Source: CAWAPS01 sp963783945
Lineage (GTDB): Bacteria; Actinomycetota; Acidimicrobiia; Acidimicrobiales; Palsa-688
Reading direction: 5' to 3'
Length of the DNA stretch: 64,000 nt
Assembly: GCA_963783945.1 (NCBI GenBank)
Contig: CAWAPS010000006.1
Location: 124,001 to 188,000, forward strand
Positions 33,191 to 41,334 of this stretch are shown one piece after another (within the stretch, counting starts at the first letter, position 1; every line of letters starts with the position of its first letter). The translations under genes were made by a program, and so were the position numbers. The notes beneath the pieces are model-generated. The model was not told the DNA's origin. It saw nothing but the letters and a program-made list of their open reading frames with translations, and made no database searches.

Positions 33191-34168
33191 GTGACGACGG
33201 ACCCGAAGGTGCAGCGCCGCCTGTACGAGCTGATGGTGCTTATGAAGGCGGCGGATGATCGGCTCAGCAAGGGCATCAGCTCCGGCGAGATGATGTGTGT
33301 TTACTGGCCTTCACGCGGCCAGGAAGCGATAGCCGCGGGAATCGGTGTGTCTCTGCGAGCCGACGACCAGCTGCTCACGACCTACAGGGGACTGCACGAT
33401 CTCATCGGTAAAGGCGTCCCGCTGGTCGAGATCTTCGGCGAGATGCTGGGCCGCCAGGTCGGGGCCAGCAGGGGCAAGGGTGGGACCATGCACATCTGCC
33501 GGCCCGAGTCGGGAGTGATGCTCTCGACGGGGATAGTGGGGGCCGGGCCTCCGGTAGCCGTTGGCTTGGCCTTGGCCGCCAAGCGCAAGGGACTCGACCG
33601 GGTGACGGTTGTCACTTTCGGTGACGGGGCGACCAACACCGGATCGTTTCACGAGTCGGCCAACATGGCTGCACTGTGGGACCTGCCAGTCGTCCTGGTG
33701 TGCCAGAACAACCTTTACGCCGAGATGACCCCCACCGACCACACGATGAAGATCGCCCACGTGGCCGATCGGGCCCTGGGCCTCGGTATGGCGGGGGTGC
33801 GAATCGACGGCAACGACCCCCTCGCCGTCGTCGACGCATTGACCGAGGCGCTCGACCGGGCCAGGAGCGGTAAGGGCCCTACCCTGCTGGAGTGCGTGAC
33901 CTTCCGGTTCCGGGGCCACTACTTCGGCGACCCGATGGCCTACATTCCGAAGGACCAGATGACCGCGGCTGAGCAGGCCGACCCGGTTCCCCGGTTCCGG
34001 GCCCATCTGGCATCAACAGGGATCAGTAACGACGAGCTCGACCAGATCGAGGCCGCGGCACAGGCCCAGGTGGAAGAGGCGGTGGCGACGGTTCTCGCCG
34101 CCCCGCCACCCGGGCTGGACGAGCTCGATCGCGACGTGTACGCCAACCCGCAGAACTGCCCGAGTTAG
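33191..34168 (+). CDS. TPP-dependent dehydrogenase E1 alpha subunit, second copy
   Basis: A 325-residue protein closely similar to the product of 11587-12585. The TPP/Mg motif runs from GDG (144-146) to NN (173-174); GASRGKGGTMHICRPESGVMLSTG is split between them and the N-terminus, and GHYFGDPMAY is retained. GTG at 33191 follows GGAGGA. Gene order (alpha, beta, lipoyl) is the same as in the first module. Its stop is 2 bp before the beta gene. Confidence 0.92.
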   Translation: MTTDPKVQRRLYELMVLMKAADDRLSKGISSGEMMCVYWPSRGQEAIAAGIGVSLRADDQLLTTYRGLHDLIGKGVPLVEIFGEMLGRQVGASRGKGGTMHICRPESGVMLSTGIVGAGPPVAVGLALAAKRKGLDRVTVVTFGDGATNTGSFHESANMAALWDLPVVLVCQNNLYAEMTPTDHTMKIAHVADRALGLGMAGVRIDGNDPLAVVDALTEALDRARSGKGPTLLECVTFRFRGHYFGDPMAYIPKDQMTAAEQADPVPRFRAHLASTGISNDELDQIEAAAQAQVEEAVATVLAAPPPGLDELDRDVYANPQNCPS

Positions 34169-34170
34169 AG

Positions 34171-35184
34171 GTGGAGGCCGTGGAAGAGCGAGAGATGACC
34201 ATGCGCGAGGCCCTGAACCTGGCTTTGGACCAGGCTCTAGCAGGGGACGAACGGGTGCTGCTACTCGGCGAGGACATCGCCGATCCCGGGGCCTCGGGCC
34301 CCACCAAGGGTTTGTCCACCCGCTACGGGGAGGACCGGGTCCTCGACACCCCGATCTCCGAAGCGGCCATACTCGGGGCCGCTATAGGGGCCTCGCTCGA
34401 CGGCTTCCTGCCCGTGGCCGAGATAATGATCATGGACTTCATCGGGATCGCGGCCGACCAGATCATCAACCACGCGGCGAAGCTGCGATTCATGTCGGGT
34501 GGGCGCACCACCGCGCCGATAACCGTGCGCACCCAGGTGTACGGGGGCCTGGGTACCGGAGGCACCCATTCGCAGTCGCTGGAAGGGTGGTTCATGCACA
34601 TTCCCGGACTGAAGGTGATCGTGCCCTCGAGTCCCCGCGACGGCAAGGGTCTGCTCACCTCCGCCATCTTCGATCCCGACCCCTGCATCTTCGTCGAGAC
34701 CATCCGGCTGCAGGGCCAGCGGGGCATGGTCCCGGTGGAACCCGGGTTCACCATCCCTTTGGGACAAGCGGACATCAAGCGGCCGGGCCGCGACGTCACG
34801 ATCGTCAGCTACGGTCGAGGCGTCATCGAGTCGATGGGCGCCGCTTCCAAGCTGGAGGAAGAAGGCATCAGCGCTGAAGTGCTGGACCTGCGCACCCTCG
34901 TTCCGCTGGACGTGCCGGCACTCGTGGAGTCGGTGGGGCGCACCAAGCGGGCGGTGGTGGTGCACGACGCCGTGCAGTTCGCCGGTCCTGGTGCAGAGAT
35001 AACCGCCACTTTGCAGGAGGAGTTGTTCGGGCAGCTCGAAGCGCCCATCGTGCGGGTAGGGGCGCGGTTCGTACCCAACCCGGCCGCGCCGAACCTCGAA
35101 GCGGCAATTTATCCCAGTGCTGACCGCGTCGTGGCGGCCGCCCACCGCACCCTCGATCAGGCAACTGCCGGAAAACATGGCTAA
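34171..35184 (+). CDS. TPP-dependent dehydrogenase E1 beta subunit, second copy
   Basis: A 337-residue beta subunit, clearly paralogous to 10586-11590: LLLGEDIADPGASGPTKGL, DTPISEAAILGAAIGASL, THSQSLEGWFMHIPGLKVIVP (one conserved block), RTLVPLDVPALVESV. GTG at 34171 is used; an internal ATG ten codons in would remove only a few residues. The gene overlaps the lipoyl gene by 8 bp. Substrate unknown. Having two near-identical modules implies either isofunctional copies under different control or two related substrates. Confidence 0.92.
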   Translation: MEAVEEREMTMREALNLALDQALAGDERVLLLGEDIADPGASGPTKGLSTRYGEDRVLDTPISEAAILGAAIGASLDGFLPVAEIMIMDFIGIAADQIINHAAKLRFMSGGRTTAPITVRTQVYGGLGTGGTHSQSLEGWFMHIPGLKVIVPSSPRDGKGLLTSAIFDPDPCIFVETIRLQGQRGMVPVEPGFTIPLGQADIKRPGRDVTIVSYGRGVIESMGAASKLEEEGISAEVLDLRTLVPLDVPALVESVGRTKRAVVVHDAVQFAGPGAEITATLQEELFGQLEAPIVRVGARFVPNPAAPNLEAAIYPSADRVVAAAHRTLDQATAGKHG

Positions 35185-35416
35185 TTTCACGGTCCGCATC
35201 CCTCGCACGTCCGTCGCTGTCGCGGAGGCCACCCTCACCGGGGTGCTGGTCGAGGACGGCCAGACGGTCAAAGAAGGCGATCCGCTCTTCGTGATCGAGA
35301 CCGAGAAGGTCGAAACCGAGATAGACGCGGGGGCCTCAGGCACCGTCCACTGGACCGGAGAAGTCGGTACCGTCTACCCGATCGGAACCGAGATCGGAGC
35401 AATCGATGCTCCCTGA
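35177..35416 (+). CDS. Free-standing lipoyl-domain protein, second copy
   Basis: A 79-residue single lipoyl domain starting MANFTVRIPRTSVAV at 35177, inside the end of the E1-beta gene. The lipoyl Lys is Lys44 in IETEKVETEI, the same position as in the first module's protein. GTVYPIGTEIGAI closes the fold. No E2 acyltransferase domain is attached. Two strong hairpins follow, ending the operon. Confidence 0.9.
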   Translation: MANFTVRIPRTSVAVAEATLTGVLVEDGQTVKEGDPLFVIETEKVETEIDAGASGTVHWTGEVGTVYPIGTEIGAIDAP

Positions 35417-35425
35417 GGGCACAGA

Positions 35426-35448
35426 CTGGCCCCTCCCCCCGGGGCCAG
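35426..35448 (+). terminator. Hairpin 1 after the second E1/lipoyl operon
   Basis: ctggcccc (35426-35433) pairs with ggggccag (35441-35448) over a C-rich 7-nt loop, 10 bp after the lipoyl stop. Confidence 0.55.
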
Positions 35449-35450
35449 CC

Positions 35451-35490
35451 AGCGGTGGCGGGACGCCGGCTATGCCGCCCCGCCACCGCT
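35451..35490 (+). terminator. Hairpin 2 after the second E1/lipoyl operon
   Basis: agcggtggcggg (35451-35462) pairs perfectly with cccgccaccgct (35479-35490) over a 16-nt loop; ctctcct follows. This 12-bp stem is one of the strongest hairpins in the window and probably terminates the E1/lipoyl operon before the SnoaL gene. Confidence 0.7.
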
Positions 35491-35542
35491 CTCTCCTTCA
35501 CCGGACTCGAGCCGCCGGGCCGAGCGGCTTATTCTGACATCG

Positions 35543-35926
35543 ATGCCAAACATGTCCCCTGACCGCGAGGTGACAGACGGGGTCCTCGAGCTGTTGGGGC
35601 GCTATCCGCAGGCGGTCGACCGGCGGGACTTCTCGGCCTGGGCCGACCTGTTCGAGAAGGACGGGCTGTTCACCGTCGACGACAAATCGATCAGAGGACG
35701 GGATTCGCTGCGGGACTACGTGTCCAGGTCGCCCCGTGGCGTGCACCTCTCGAGCCTCCCTTACATCACCTTGGAGGCGGGCGAAGCCAACAGTGTCTCG
35801 TCCTTCCTGTTCCACAACGCAGAAACCGGGGCCATGCTTACCGGCTACTACTACGACCGGATCGAGATCACCAGCAAGCCCTATCTATTCATCGTCCGGA
35901 AGGTCGACATCGTCGGTCGGAGCTGA
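35543..35926 (+). CDS. SnoaL-like (NTF2-fold) protein
   Basis: A 127-residue protein: VLELLGRYPQAVDRRDFSAWADLFEKDG at the N-terminus (split here by no gap), then IRGRDSLRDYVSRSPRG and YYYDRIEIT. This is the usual opening of SnoaL-like polyketide-cyclase-fold proteins. Function is not determinable. It stands downstream of a terminator and is convergent with the CaiB gene, so it may have its own promoter in 35491-35542. Confidence 0.75.
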   Translation: MPNMSPDREVTDGVLELLGRYPQAVDRRDFSAWADLFEKDGLFTVDDKSIRGRDSLRDYVSRSPRGVHLSSLPYITLEAGEANSVSSFLFHNAETGAMLTGYYYDRIEITSKPYLFIVRKVDIVGRS

Positions 35927-35941
35927 TGTCGCCGACCAGGT

Positions 35942-37132
35942 CTACAGCACCCCCTCGGCCCGCAGGGCCTTGATCTGGTCGGCGTCGAGCCCGAGCACCT
36001 CAGTGAGCACCTCGTCGGTATGGGCGCCAAGAGCGGGGCCCAGCCAACGGATCTCGCCCGGTGTCTCCGACAATGACGGCAAGGCGCCAGGAACAGCCAG
36101 GGGGCCGATCCTCGACTCCTGGATCACGACGTTCCGCCGGTGGGCGTACTGGGGATCCTCGAAGATGTCGGCGATCGAGTACAGAGGTCCGGCGGGGACT
36201 TCCTCGTCCCGGCAACGATCGAGGACCTCGTCGCACGTGAGGGACCCCACCCACCCGCTGACGAGCTCGTTGACCTTCTCCCGGGCGACCAGTCGGGCCT
36301 GCTTGGGCCCGTACCGCTCCGGGGCCGCCAGTGCCGGCTGGCCCATGGCCCGGGCCAACCGGGCGAACATGTCGTCGTTGGAGCAGGCGATGGCGATCCA
36401 TCGGCCGTCCTTGGTCTGGTAATGACTGTGGGGCAGGACGTTGACGGTGTCGGCCCCCATGCGCTCGCGGACTAAGCCGAACTGTTGATAGGCGGGAGCG
36501 AGCTCGTCGAGCATCCGGAAGATCGTCTCGTAGAGCGCCAGATCGATGCATTGACCGACGCCCGTCGCATCACGGGCCCGCAACGCCAGAAGGACGCCGA
36601 AAGCTCCGTACAAGCCGGTCACGTAGTCGGCCAGGGAGGTGGAGCCCGGCGTCACGGGAACTCTGCCTGGTTCGCCGGCAAGCAGCGCCAGCCCGGAGAA
36701 AGCGTGAGCGATGCGGGCGAATCCGGGGAGATCGCGATTGGGGCCGGACTGCCCGTACGCGGACACCCGCAGAAGGATCACGCCGGGGTTGAGCTCTTTC
36801 ATGGCGTCGTACCCGAGGTCCCATTTCTCGAGCACGCCCGGACGGAAGTTCTCGACCACGACGTCGACGTTGGCCACCAGGTCGCGAACGACCTCCCTTC
36901 CCCGGGTCGTATTGAAGTCAATGGCGATGGAACGCTTGTTGCGGCTTTCACTGAGCCAGACCAGGGTGTCGCCGCACTCGGTCTCGGTACCAAAGCGCCG
37001 GAGGTGGTCGCCCGTACGGGGGCGCTCGACCTTGATCACGTCGGCTCCGAACTCCCCGAGCATGGTGGCGCAGAAGGGACCGGCGATATACGTGCCGAGG
37101 TCGAGTACCCGAATTCCTTCTAGTGCGTGCAT
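35942..37132 (-). CDS. CaiB/BaiF-type (class III) CoA-transferase
   Basis: A 396-residue class III CoA-transferase beginning MHALEGIRVLDLGTYIAGPF at 37132; the open frame extends upstream through a tandem repeat that is not part of the family. Seen: GADVIKVERPRTGDHLR, KRSIAIDFNTTRGREVV, VVVENFRPGVLEKW and GVGQCIDLALYETIF, where the position of the aspartyl-CoA residue of formyl-CoA transferase appears to be Glu. It would move CoA from a donor thioester to a carboxylic acid of the pathway. It is convergent with the SnoaL gene. Confidence 0.9.
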   Translation of the reverse strand: MHALEGIRVLDLGTYIAGPFCATMLGEFGADVIKVERPRTGDHLRRFGTETECGDTLVWLSESRNKRSIAIDFNTTRGREVVRDLVANVDVVVENFRPGVLEKWDLGYDAMKELNPGVILLRVSAYGQSGPNRDLPGFARIAHAFSGLALLAGEPGRVPVTPGSTSLADYVTGLYGAFGVLLALRARDATGVGQCIDLALYETIFRMLDELAPAYQQFGLVRERMGADTVNVLPHSHYQTKDGRWIAIACSNDDMFARLARAMGQPALAAPERYGPKQARLVAREKVNELVSGWVGSLTCDEVLDRCRDEEVPAGPLYSIADIFEDPQYAHRRNVVIQESRIGPLAVPGALPSLSETPGEIRWLGPALGAHTDEVLTEVLGLDADQIKALRAEGVL

Positions 37133-37270
37133 ATCCTCAGGGAGTGGCGTGGGGGTGAGCGCTCGGCTCGGCTCGCGGGTCGTCGGCGCGGATCCTCCGG
37201 TCTGTCTCCTTCGTCGACGTGGGACATCGTACCTCTCCCGGCCGGAGGGACACTTGTTGCCGGTCGTGCA

Positions 37271-37390
37271 GTTCCGGGACGCCCGGATCGTGCGGTTCCG
37301 GGACGCCCGGATCGTGCGGTTCCGGGACGCCCGGATCGTGCGGTTCCGGGACGCCCGGATCGTGCGGTTCCGGGACGCCCGGATGGCGCG
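37271..37390. repeat. 24-bp tandem repeat, five copies, in the CaiB/DsbA intergenic region
   Basis: gttccgggacgcccggatcg plus tgcg repeats at 37271, 37295, 37319 and 37343; the fifth copy (37367-37390) ends differently. Each unit contains tccgggacgcccgga, a near-palindrome. The unit is a multiple of three, so it makes open frames on both strands coding Arg/Asp or Pro/Glu repeats, but it lies outside both gene domains. The rest of the 337-bp gap 37133-37469 shows no gene and should hold both divergent promoters. Confidence 0.9.
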
Positions 37391-37469
37391 GCCCGGGGCC
37401 CGCCTGTGCTCCCGCCGCCTCAGGGCGAACAGCGGGAATACGAGGATGGTCCCCGAAGTTGCTCGCAGC

Positions 37470-38072
37470 ATGACCCGATCGTTCGCCGTCACCTGGGATT
37501 ACCGTTGTCCGTTCGCTCGCAACGCCCATGAACATCTGCTGGCCGGACTGGAAGCCGGCGCCGATTGGGACGTCAGGTTCCTGGTCTTCTCCCTGGACCA
37601 GACCCACGTCGAGGAAGGCGGAAAGCCGGTATGGGAGGAGCCCGACCGCTATCCGGCGCTCCTCGCGAATCTGGCCGGGGTCGTGGTACGGGACCGCCTG
37701 CCGGAGCAGTTCTATGCCGTTCACTCTGCCTTGTTCGCGGCGCGCCACGACCAGGCCATGGACCTGCGTGATCCCGCGGTTGTGGCCAAGGCCCTCGATT
37801 CCACCGGGGTCGATGCGGCCGGGGTGCTATCGGAGGTCGAGGCGGGCTGGCCCCTCGAAGTGCTGAAGGAGGAGCACTCCGAGGCGGTGGGGCAGCTTCA
37901 GGTCTTCGGCGTTCCCACCTTTGTCTCCGGTGATGACGCGGTGTTCGTCCGTCTAATGCACCGGCCTCTCGGCGACAGCAAATTGGCCGTTTCGACCATC
38001 GACCGGGTGCTCGACCTGTTTGCCGGGTGGCCGGAGCTCAACGAGTTCAAGCACACCAAGATCATTCGGTGA
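37470..38072 (+). CDS. DsbA-family (thioredoxin-fold) protein
   Basis: A 200-residue protein starting MTRSFAVTWDYRCPFARNAH at 37470. The WDYRCPFA motif has one Cys instead of the CxxC of disulfide oxidoreductases, as in the 2-hydroxychromene-2-carboxylate isomerase/mycothiol-dependent branch of the family. QLQVFGVPTFV contains the cis-Pro loop. No signal peptide is visible, so it is probably cytoplasmic. A thiol-dependent isomerase or transferase role in aromatic degradation is possible (inference). It is convergent with the aldehyde dehydrogenase gene. Confidence 0.83.
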   Translation: MTRSFAVTWDYRCPFARNAHEHLLAGLEAGADWDVRFLVFSLDQTHVEEGGKPVWEEPDRYPALLANLAGVVVRDRLPEQFYAVHSALFAARHDQAMDLRDPAVVAKALDSTGVDAAGVLSEVEAGWPLEVLKEEHSEAVGQLQVFGVPTFVSGDDAVFVRLMHRPLGDSKLAVSTIDRVLDLFAGWPELNEFKHTKIIR

Positions 38073-38115
38073 GGACGTGGGCAAACGACTTCGGCTGGGG
38101 ACCAGCCGAGTCGGG

Positions 38116-39580
38116 TCAGCCGGCGATGCCGACGCCCTTTACTCGGAGGAAATTCGTCGATTCCTTGGCGTCCGCCCTCCTTGCCCACCCCGCTCACGCC
38201 TATACCTCCGTAAGGCCGGTTGATCATCAGATTCGGGGCCCCGTTGATCATGACCTCGCCACTGACCAGTTCCTCGGCCACTCTGAGAGCCCGGCGCAGG
38301 TCGGCTGTCTGTACATATCCTGACAGCCCGTATTGACTGTTGTTGGCGATGTCGATGGCATCCTGATCCGAGTCGAACGGAGTGATGGCCAGCACCGGAC
38401 CGAAGACCTCGGTCTGGGCTAGCTCGGAGTCGGGGTCGACGTCGGCGAACACCGTGGGCTCGATGAAATAACCGTCCGCCAGATCTCCCCCGAGGCGGTT
38501 TCCGCCGGTTACCAGCCGGGCGCCATCGGCCCGGGCCCGCCCGAACACTCCGAGGATCCGATGGAGGGCGGCCTCGTTGATTACCGGCCCGGCGATCACG
38601 CCCGGCGCGAACGGATCTCCGATGACGAATGACTCGGCCACGCTCTTCACCCTGCCTACTACGTCTTCGTAGACGGGGCGCTGGACGAGCATACGGGTCC
38701 CGAAGTTGCAGCTCTGCCCGGCCATCAGACCGCACGACATGATTGTTCCCACGGGGACGGCGGCGTCGAGGTCGGCGTCCTCGAAGATGATGTTGGCTGA
38801 CTTTCCGCCCAGTTCGAGCACCACCGGCTTCATGGAGTCCGCGCACGTCTGCAGGATGCGCCTGGCCGTCGCCGGACCCCCGGTGAAGCTGACCTTCTTG
38901 ACGAGGGGATGGGTGACCAGGGCCTCCCCGGCGGCCACCGAGCCGGGAAGGAGGTTGACCACCCCCGGAGGAAATCCGGCGTCCTGCACCAGGTCCATGT
39001 AGAGCTCGCCCGTAAACGGGGTCAATTCCGAAGGCTTGACCACCGCCGTGTTACCGGCCGCCAGGGCGGCAGGAAGCTTCATGGCGAGGGAGAGCAGCGG
39101 CGCGTTCCATGTGATGATGGCGCCGATCACGCCGTAGGGCTGGGCGATGGTGTAACTGAACACATTGCTGTCAGCCAGCGAACCGACCACTTCGCTGGAC
39201 AGTTTGTCGCACCATCCGGCGTAGTAGCGGGTCCACTCCGCCGAGAAGCTCATCATGCCTCCTGCCCCGTTCTGCATGCCGTTGTCAATCGTTCCGAGTC
39301 GGGCGAACTCACGCGCATTCGCTTCGATCGATTCGGCCAAGCGCAGCAACAAGCGGCGGCGCTCCGCCGGACGGGTCCGGCGCCACGACTGGAATGCGTC
39401 ATGGGCCACTTCCACCGCCTGGTCAACTTCGGCCTTTCCGGCCAGTGGGATGGTGGCGTCGATCTTGCCGGTACAGGGGTTCATGTGGCCGTGGGCTCCT
39501 CCAGAACCCGAGGTGAGCTTCTTGTCGCCAATCCTGAGGTGAACGGCGGGAGGGGTTCTGTCAACAGCGGACTCCGGCAT
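38116..39580 (-). pseudogene. Aldehyde dehydrogenase with a 1-base insertion near the 3' end
   Basis: From ATG 39580 this encodes an aldehyde dehydrogenase similar to the one at 41335-42798: TPPAVHLRIGDKKLTSGS, GAIITWNAPLLSLAMK, LELGGKSANIIFED, catalytic Cys in GQSCNFGTRML and PYGGIGVSGVGKEGGR. Fifteen codons before the end the frame breaks: GIDEF is followed by PPSKGRR instead of LRVKGVGIAG. Removing one base of the aaa/ttt run at 38150-38154 restores the paralogue's ending and the stop at 38116. The region measures 1465 bp against 1464 in the paralogue, exactly one extra base. Without correction the frame reads through to 37898, into the DsbA gene. Confidence 0.88.
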
Positions 39581-39860
39581 CGATGGACCTCCAGTCCTGC
39601 TCGGCAACTGAGCCACGGAGAGTGTGGCACCTGCCATGAGGCCGGGCCAGTGGGGCTGCCGCTGGTCCGGCCCTTGCGTTCGGTACCGAGGTATGTTAAC
39701 TACTTGAGAACGGGGTGCTTCCGCGCTGGTTACTCGGGGTGGTCCGCGGATCGGGTGGAGCTCGCGCCTCGACGGCCCGACCAAACGACCGACGATCGCC
39801 TTCACCAAGGACTGGCCGCACCACAAGTCGAAGCAAAGAAAGCAACAGGAGGTTCGCCAG

Positions 39861-40181
39861 ATGGCAAAGTGGATTCTCCACGTAGAGTCGCGACCGAGCT
39901 CGGCAGACACAGCCGACGACTACCACGACTGGTACAACAACACCCACTTGCCGGAGATCGTCGCGGTAGGGGGCTTTCTGTCGGCCAAGCGCTACGAACC
40001 GGATAACACCGACGGTGCGTATCTCGCCATCTACGAGGTCGAGACCGACGATATAGAGGCCACCAGGGCCCTGATCACGGATGCCACCCGGTCAGGAAAG
40101 ACGGCTAAGCCCGTCGGGGTGCAGATGGATCCGCCGCCGACGGTCCGCTACTTCCGGGAGTTCAAGACCTACGAGCCATGA
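39861..40181 (+). CDS. Small EthD-like (dimeric alpha-beta-barrel) protein
   Basis: A 106-residue protein with MAKWILHVESRPSSADTADD, YHDWYNNTHLPEIVAVGGF and YLAIYEVETDD. It shares the WYNNxHLxE core with 15607-15912. ATG at 39861 follows AGGAGG. It is followed 4 bp later by an aldo/keto reductase gene, so the two are co-transcribed. Such proteins may isomerise or hydrate ring-cleavage products, but no function is established here. The 280-bp region before it is shared with the divergent aldehyde dehydrogenase. Confidence 0.78.
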   Translation: MAKWILHVESRPSSADTADDYHDWYNNTHLPEIVAVGGFLSAKRYEPDNTDGAYLAIYEVETDDIEATRALITDATRSGKTAKPVGVQMDPPPTVRYFREFKTYEP

Positions 40182-40185
40182 TCCA

Positions 40186-41217
40186 GTGAGCGGAATAGCG
40201 GCCAAACAGGTCGGACGAAGTGGCTTGTATGTGTCCGAGCTCGGTTTGGGGGCCATGACCTTCGGGGCGGCCGGGTGGGGATGTGACGAGACGACCGCGA
40301 TCCGGCTGGTCCACCGTTACCTCGATGCCGGAGGGAACTTCGTGGACACCGCCGACGGCTACGGGTCGTCCGAGGAGATCGTCGGACGGGCGGTGCGCGA
40401 CCGGCGGTCGGGGGTCGTGCTGGCCACCAAGTTCGGCATGCCCGTCGGGCCGGGACCCCACGACCGCGGCAGTAGCCGTATTCACGTCAGAGCGGCTTGC
40501 GAGGCCAGCTTGCGCCGGCTGCACACCGACTATATCGATCTCTACCAGCTGCACGTGGAGGACGACGCCACCCCCCTGGAAGAAACCATCACCGCCCTCG
40601 ACGACCTCGTGCGGGCCGGCAAGGTGCTCTACATCGGGGCTTCCAACCTCCGGGCCTACCGCCTCATGAAAGCACTGGCGATCAGCGACCGGCTCGGGGC
40701 GGCCCGGTTCGTCGCCTTCCAGGGTCAATACAATCTGATCGTCCGCTCAGCCGAACGCGAGCACTTTCCCCTGCTGGCCGAAGAAGGGCTCGGATTCATC
40801 ACCTGGAGCCCCTTGGCCGCCGGCATGCTCACGGGGAAGGTCAAGCCGGAGGGGCAGACAGAGGAGACCAGACTGGCCCAGCGGGCCATCGCGTTGGACG
40901 CCCTGTTCAAAAACGAGCGCGGCTTCGCCGTCGCCGCGATGGTACGGGAAGCCGCAGCCCAGACGGGCTGTACGCCCGCACAGCTGGCCCTGGCGTGGCA
41001 GCGGACCCGGCCGGTCACCTCGGTGATACTCGGCGCCCGCACCATGACCCAACTCGATGACAACCTGGCTTCGGTTGACATCACCATTCCGGCCGAGATC
41101 GGCGACCAACTCGAAACCGCCACGCGGCTCCCCGACGAATACCCCGGAGCGTTCATAGACACCTTCCGCCAGTGGCTCCGTGGCGGCCGGCCGAGTCTCG
41201 CCGTTCCATCAAAGTGA
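40186..41217 (+). CDS. Aldo/keto reductase
   Basis: A 343-residue NADPH-type aldo/keto reductase. GTG at 40186 begins VSGIAAKQVGRSGLYVSELG. Catalytic residues are visible: Asp and Tyr in FVDTADGYGSS, Lys in LATKFGMP and His in YQLHVED; GASNLRAY and SVILGARTMTQLDDNL are the cofactor-side motifs. It would interconvert an aldehyde or ketone and the alcohol. Lying between two aldehyde dehydrogenase genes, it probably acts on the same aldehyde-level intermediate (inference). Confidence 0.9.
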   Translation: MSGIAAKQVGRSGLYVSELGLGAMTFGAAGWGCDETTAIRLVHRYLDAGGNFVDTADGYGSSEEIVGRAVRDRRSGVVLATKFGMPVGPGPHDRGSSRIHVRAACEASLRRLHTDYIDLYQLHVEDDATPLEETITALDDLVRAGKVLYIGASNLRAYRLMKALAISDRLGAARFVAFQGQYNLIVRSAEREHFPLLAEEGLGFITWSPLAAGMLTGKVKPEGQTEETRLAQRAIALDALFKNERGFAVAAMVREAAAQTGCTPAQLALAWQRTRPVTSVILGARTMTQLDDNLASVDITIPAEIGDQLETATRLPDEYPGAFIDTFRQWLRGGRPSLAVPSK

Positions 41218-41334
41218 ATTGGAGCCTCTGAGCCTTGTTGGGGTTGATTTAGACGAGACCCGATCCTCGGGGTAGCGTGTTCCCCTGTCGTGGCTCGGTC
41301 CCGAGCCGAGGCTTCGTGGAAGGGAGATCCTGAC

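Noticed and set aside
37271..37390. Possible CRISPR array or repeat protein
   Set aside because: 24-bp units are contiguous without spacers; the encoded octapeptide frames lie outside any gene domain.
37133..37492. N-terminal extension of the CaiB protein through the tandem repeat
   Set aside because: Class III CoA-transferases begin at LEGIRVLDLG; the upstream part is repeat-derived and the ATG at 37132 fits the family start.
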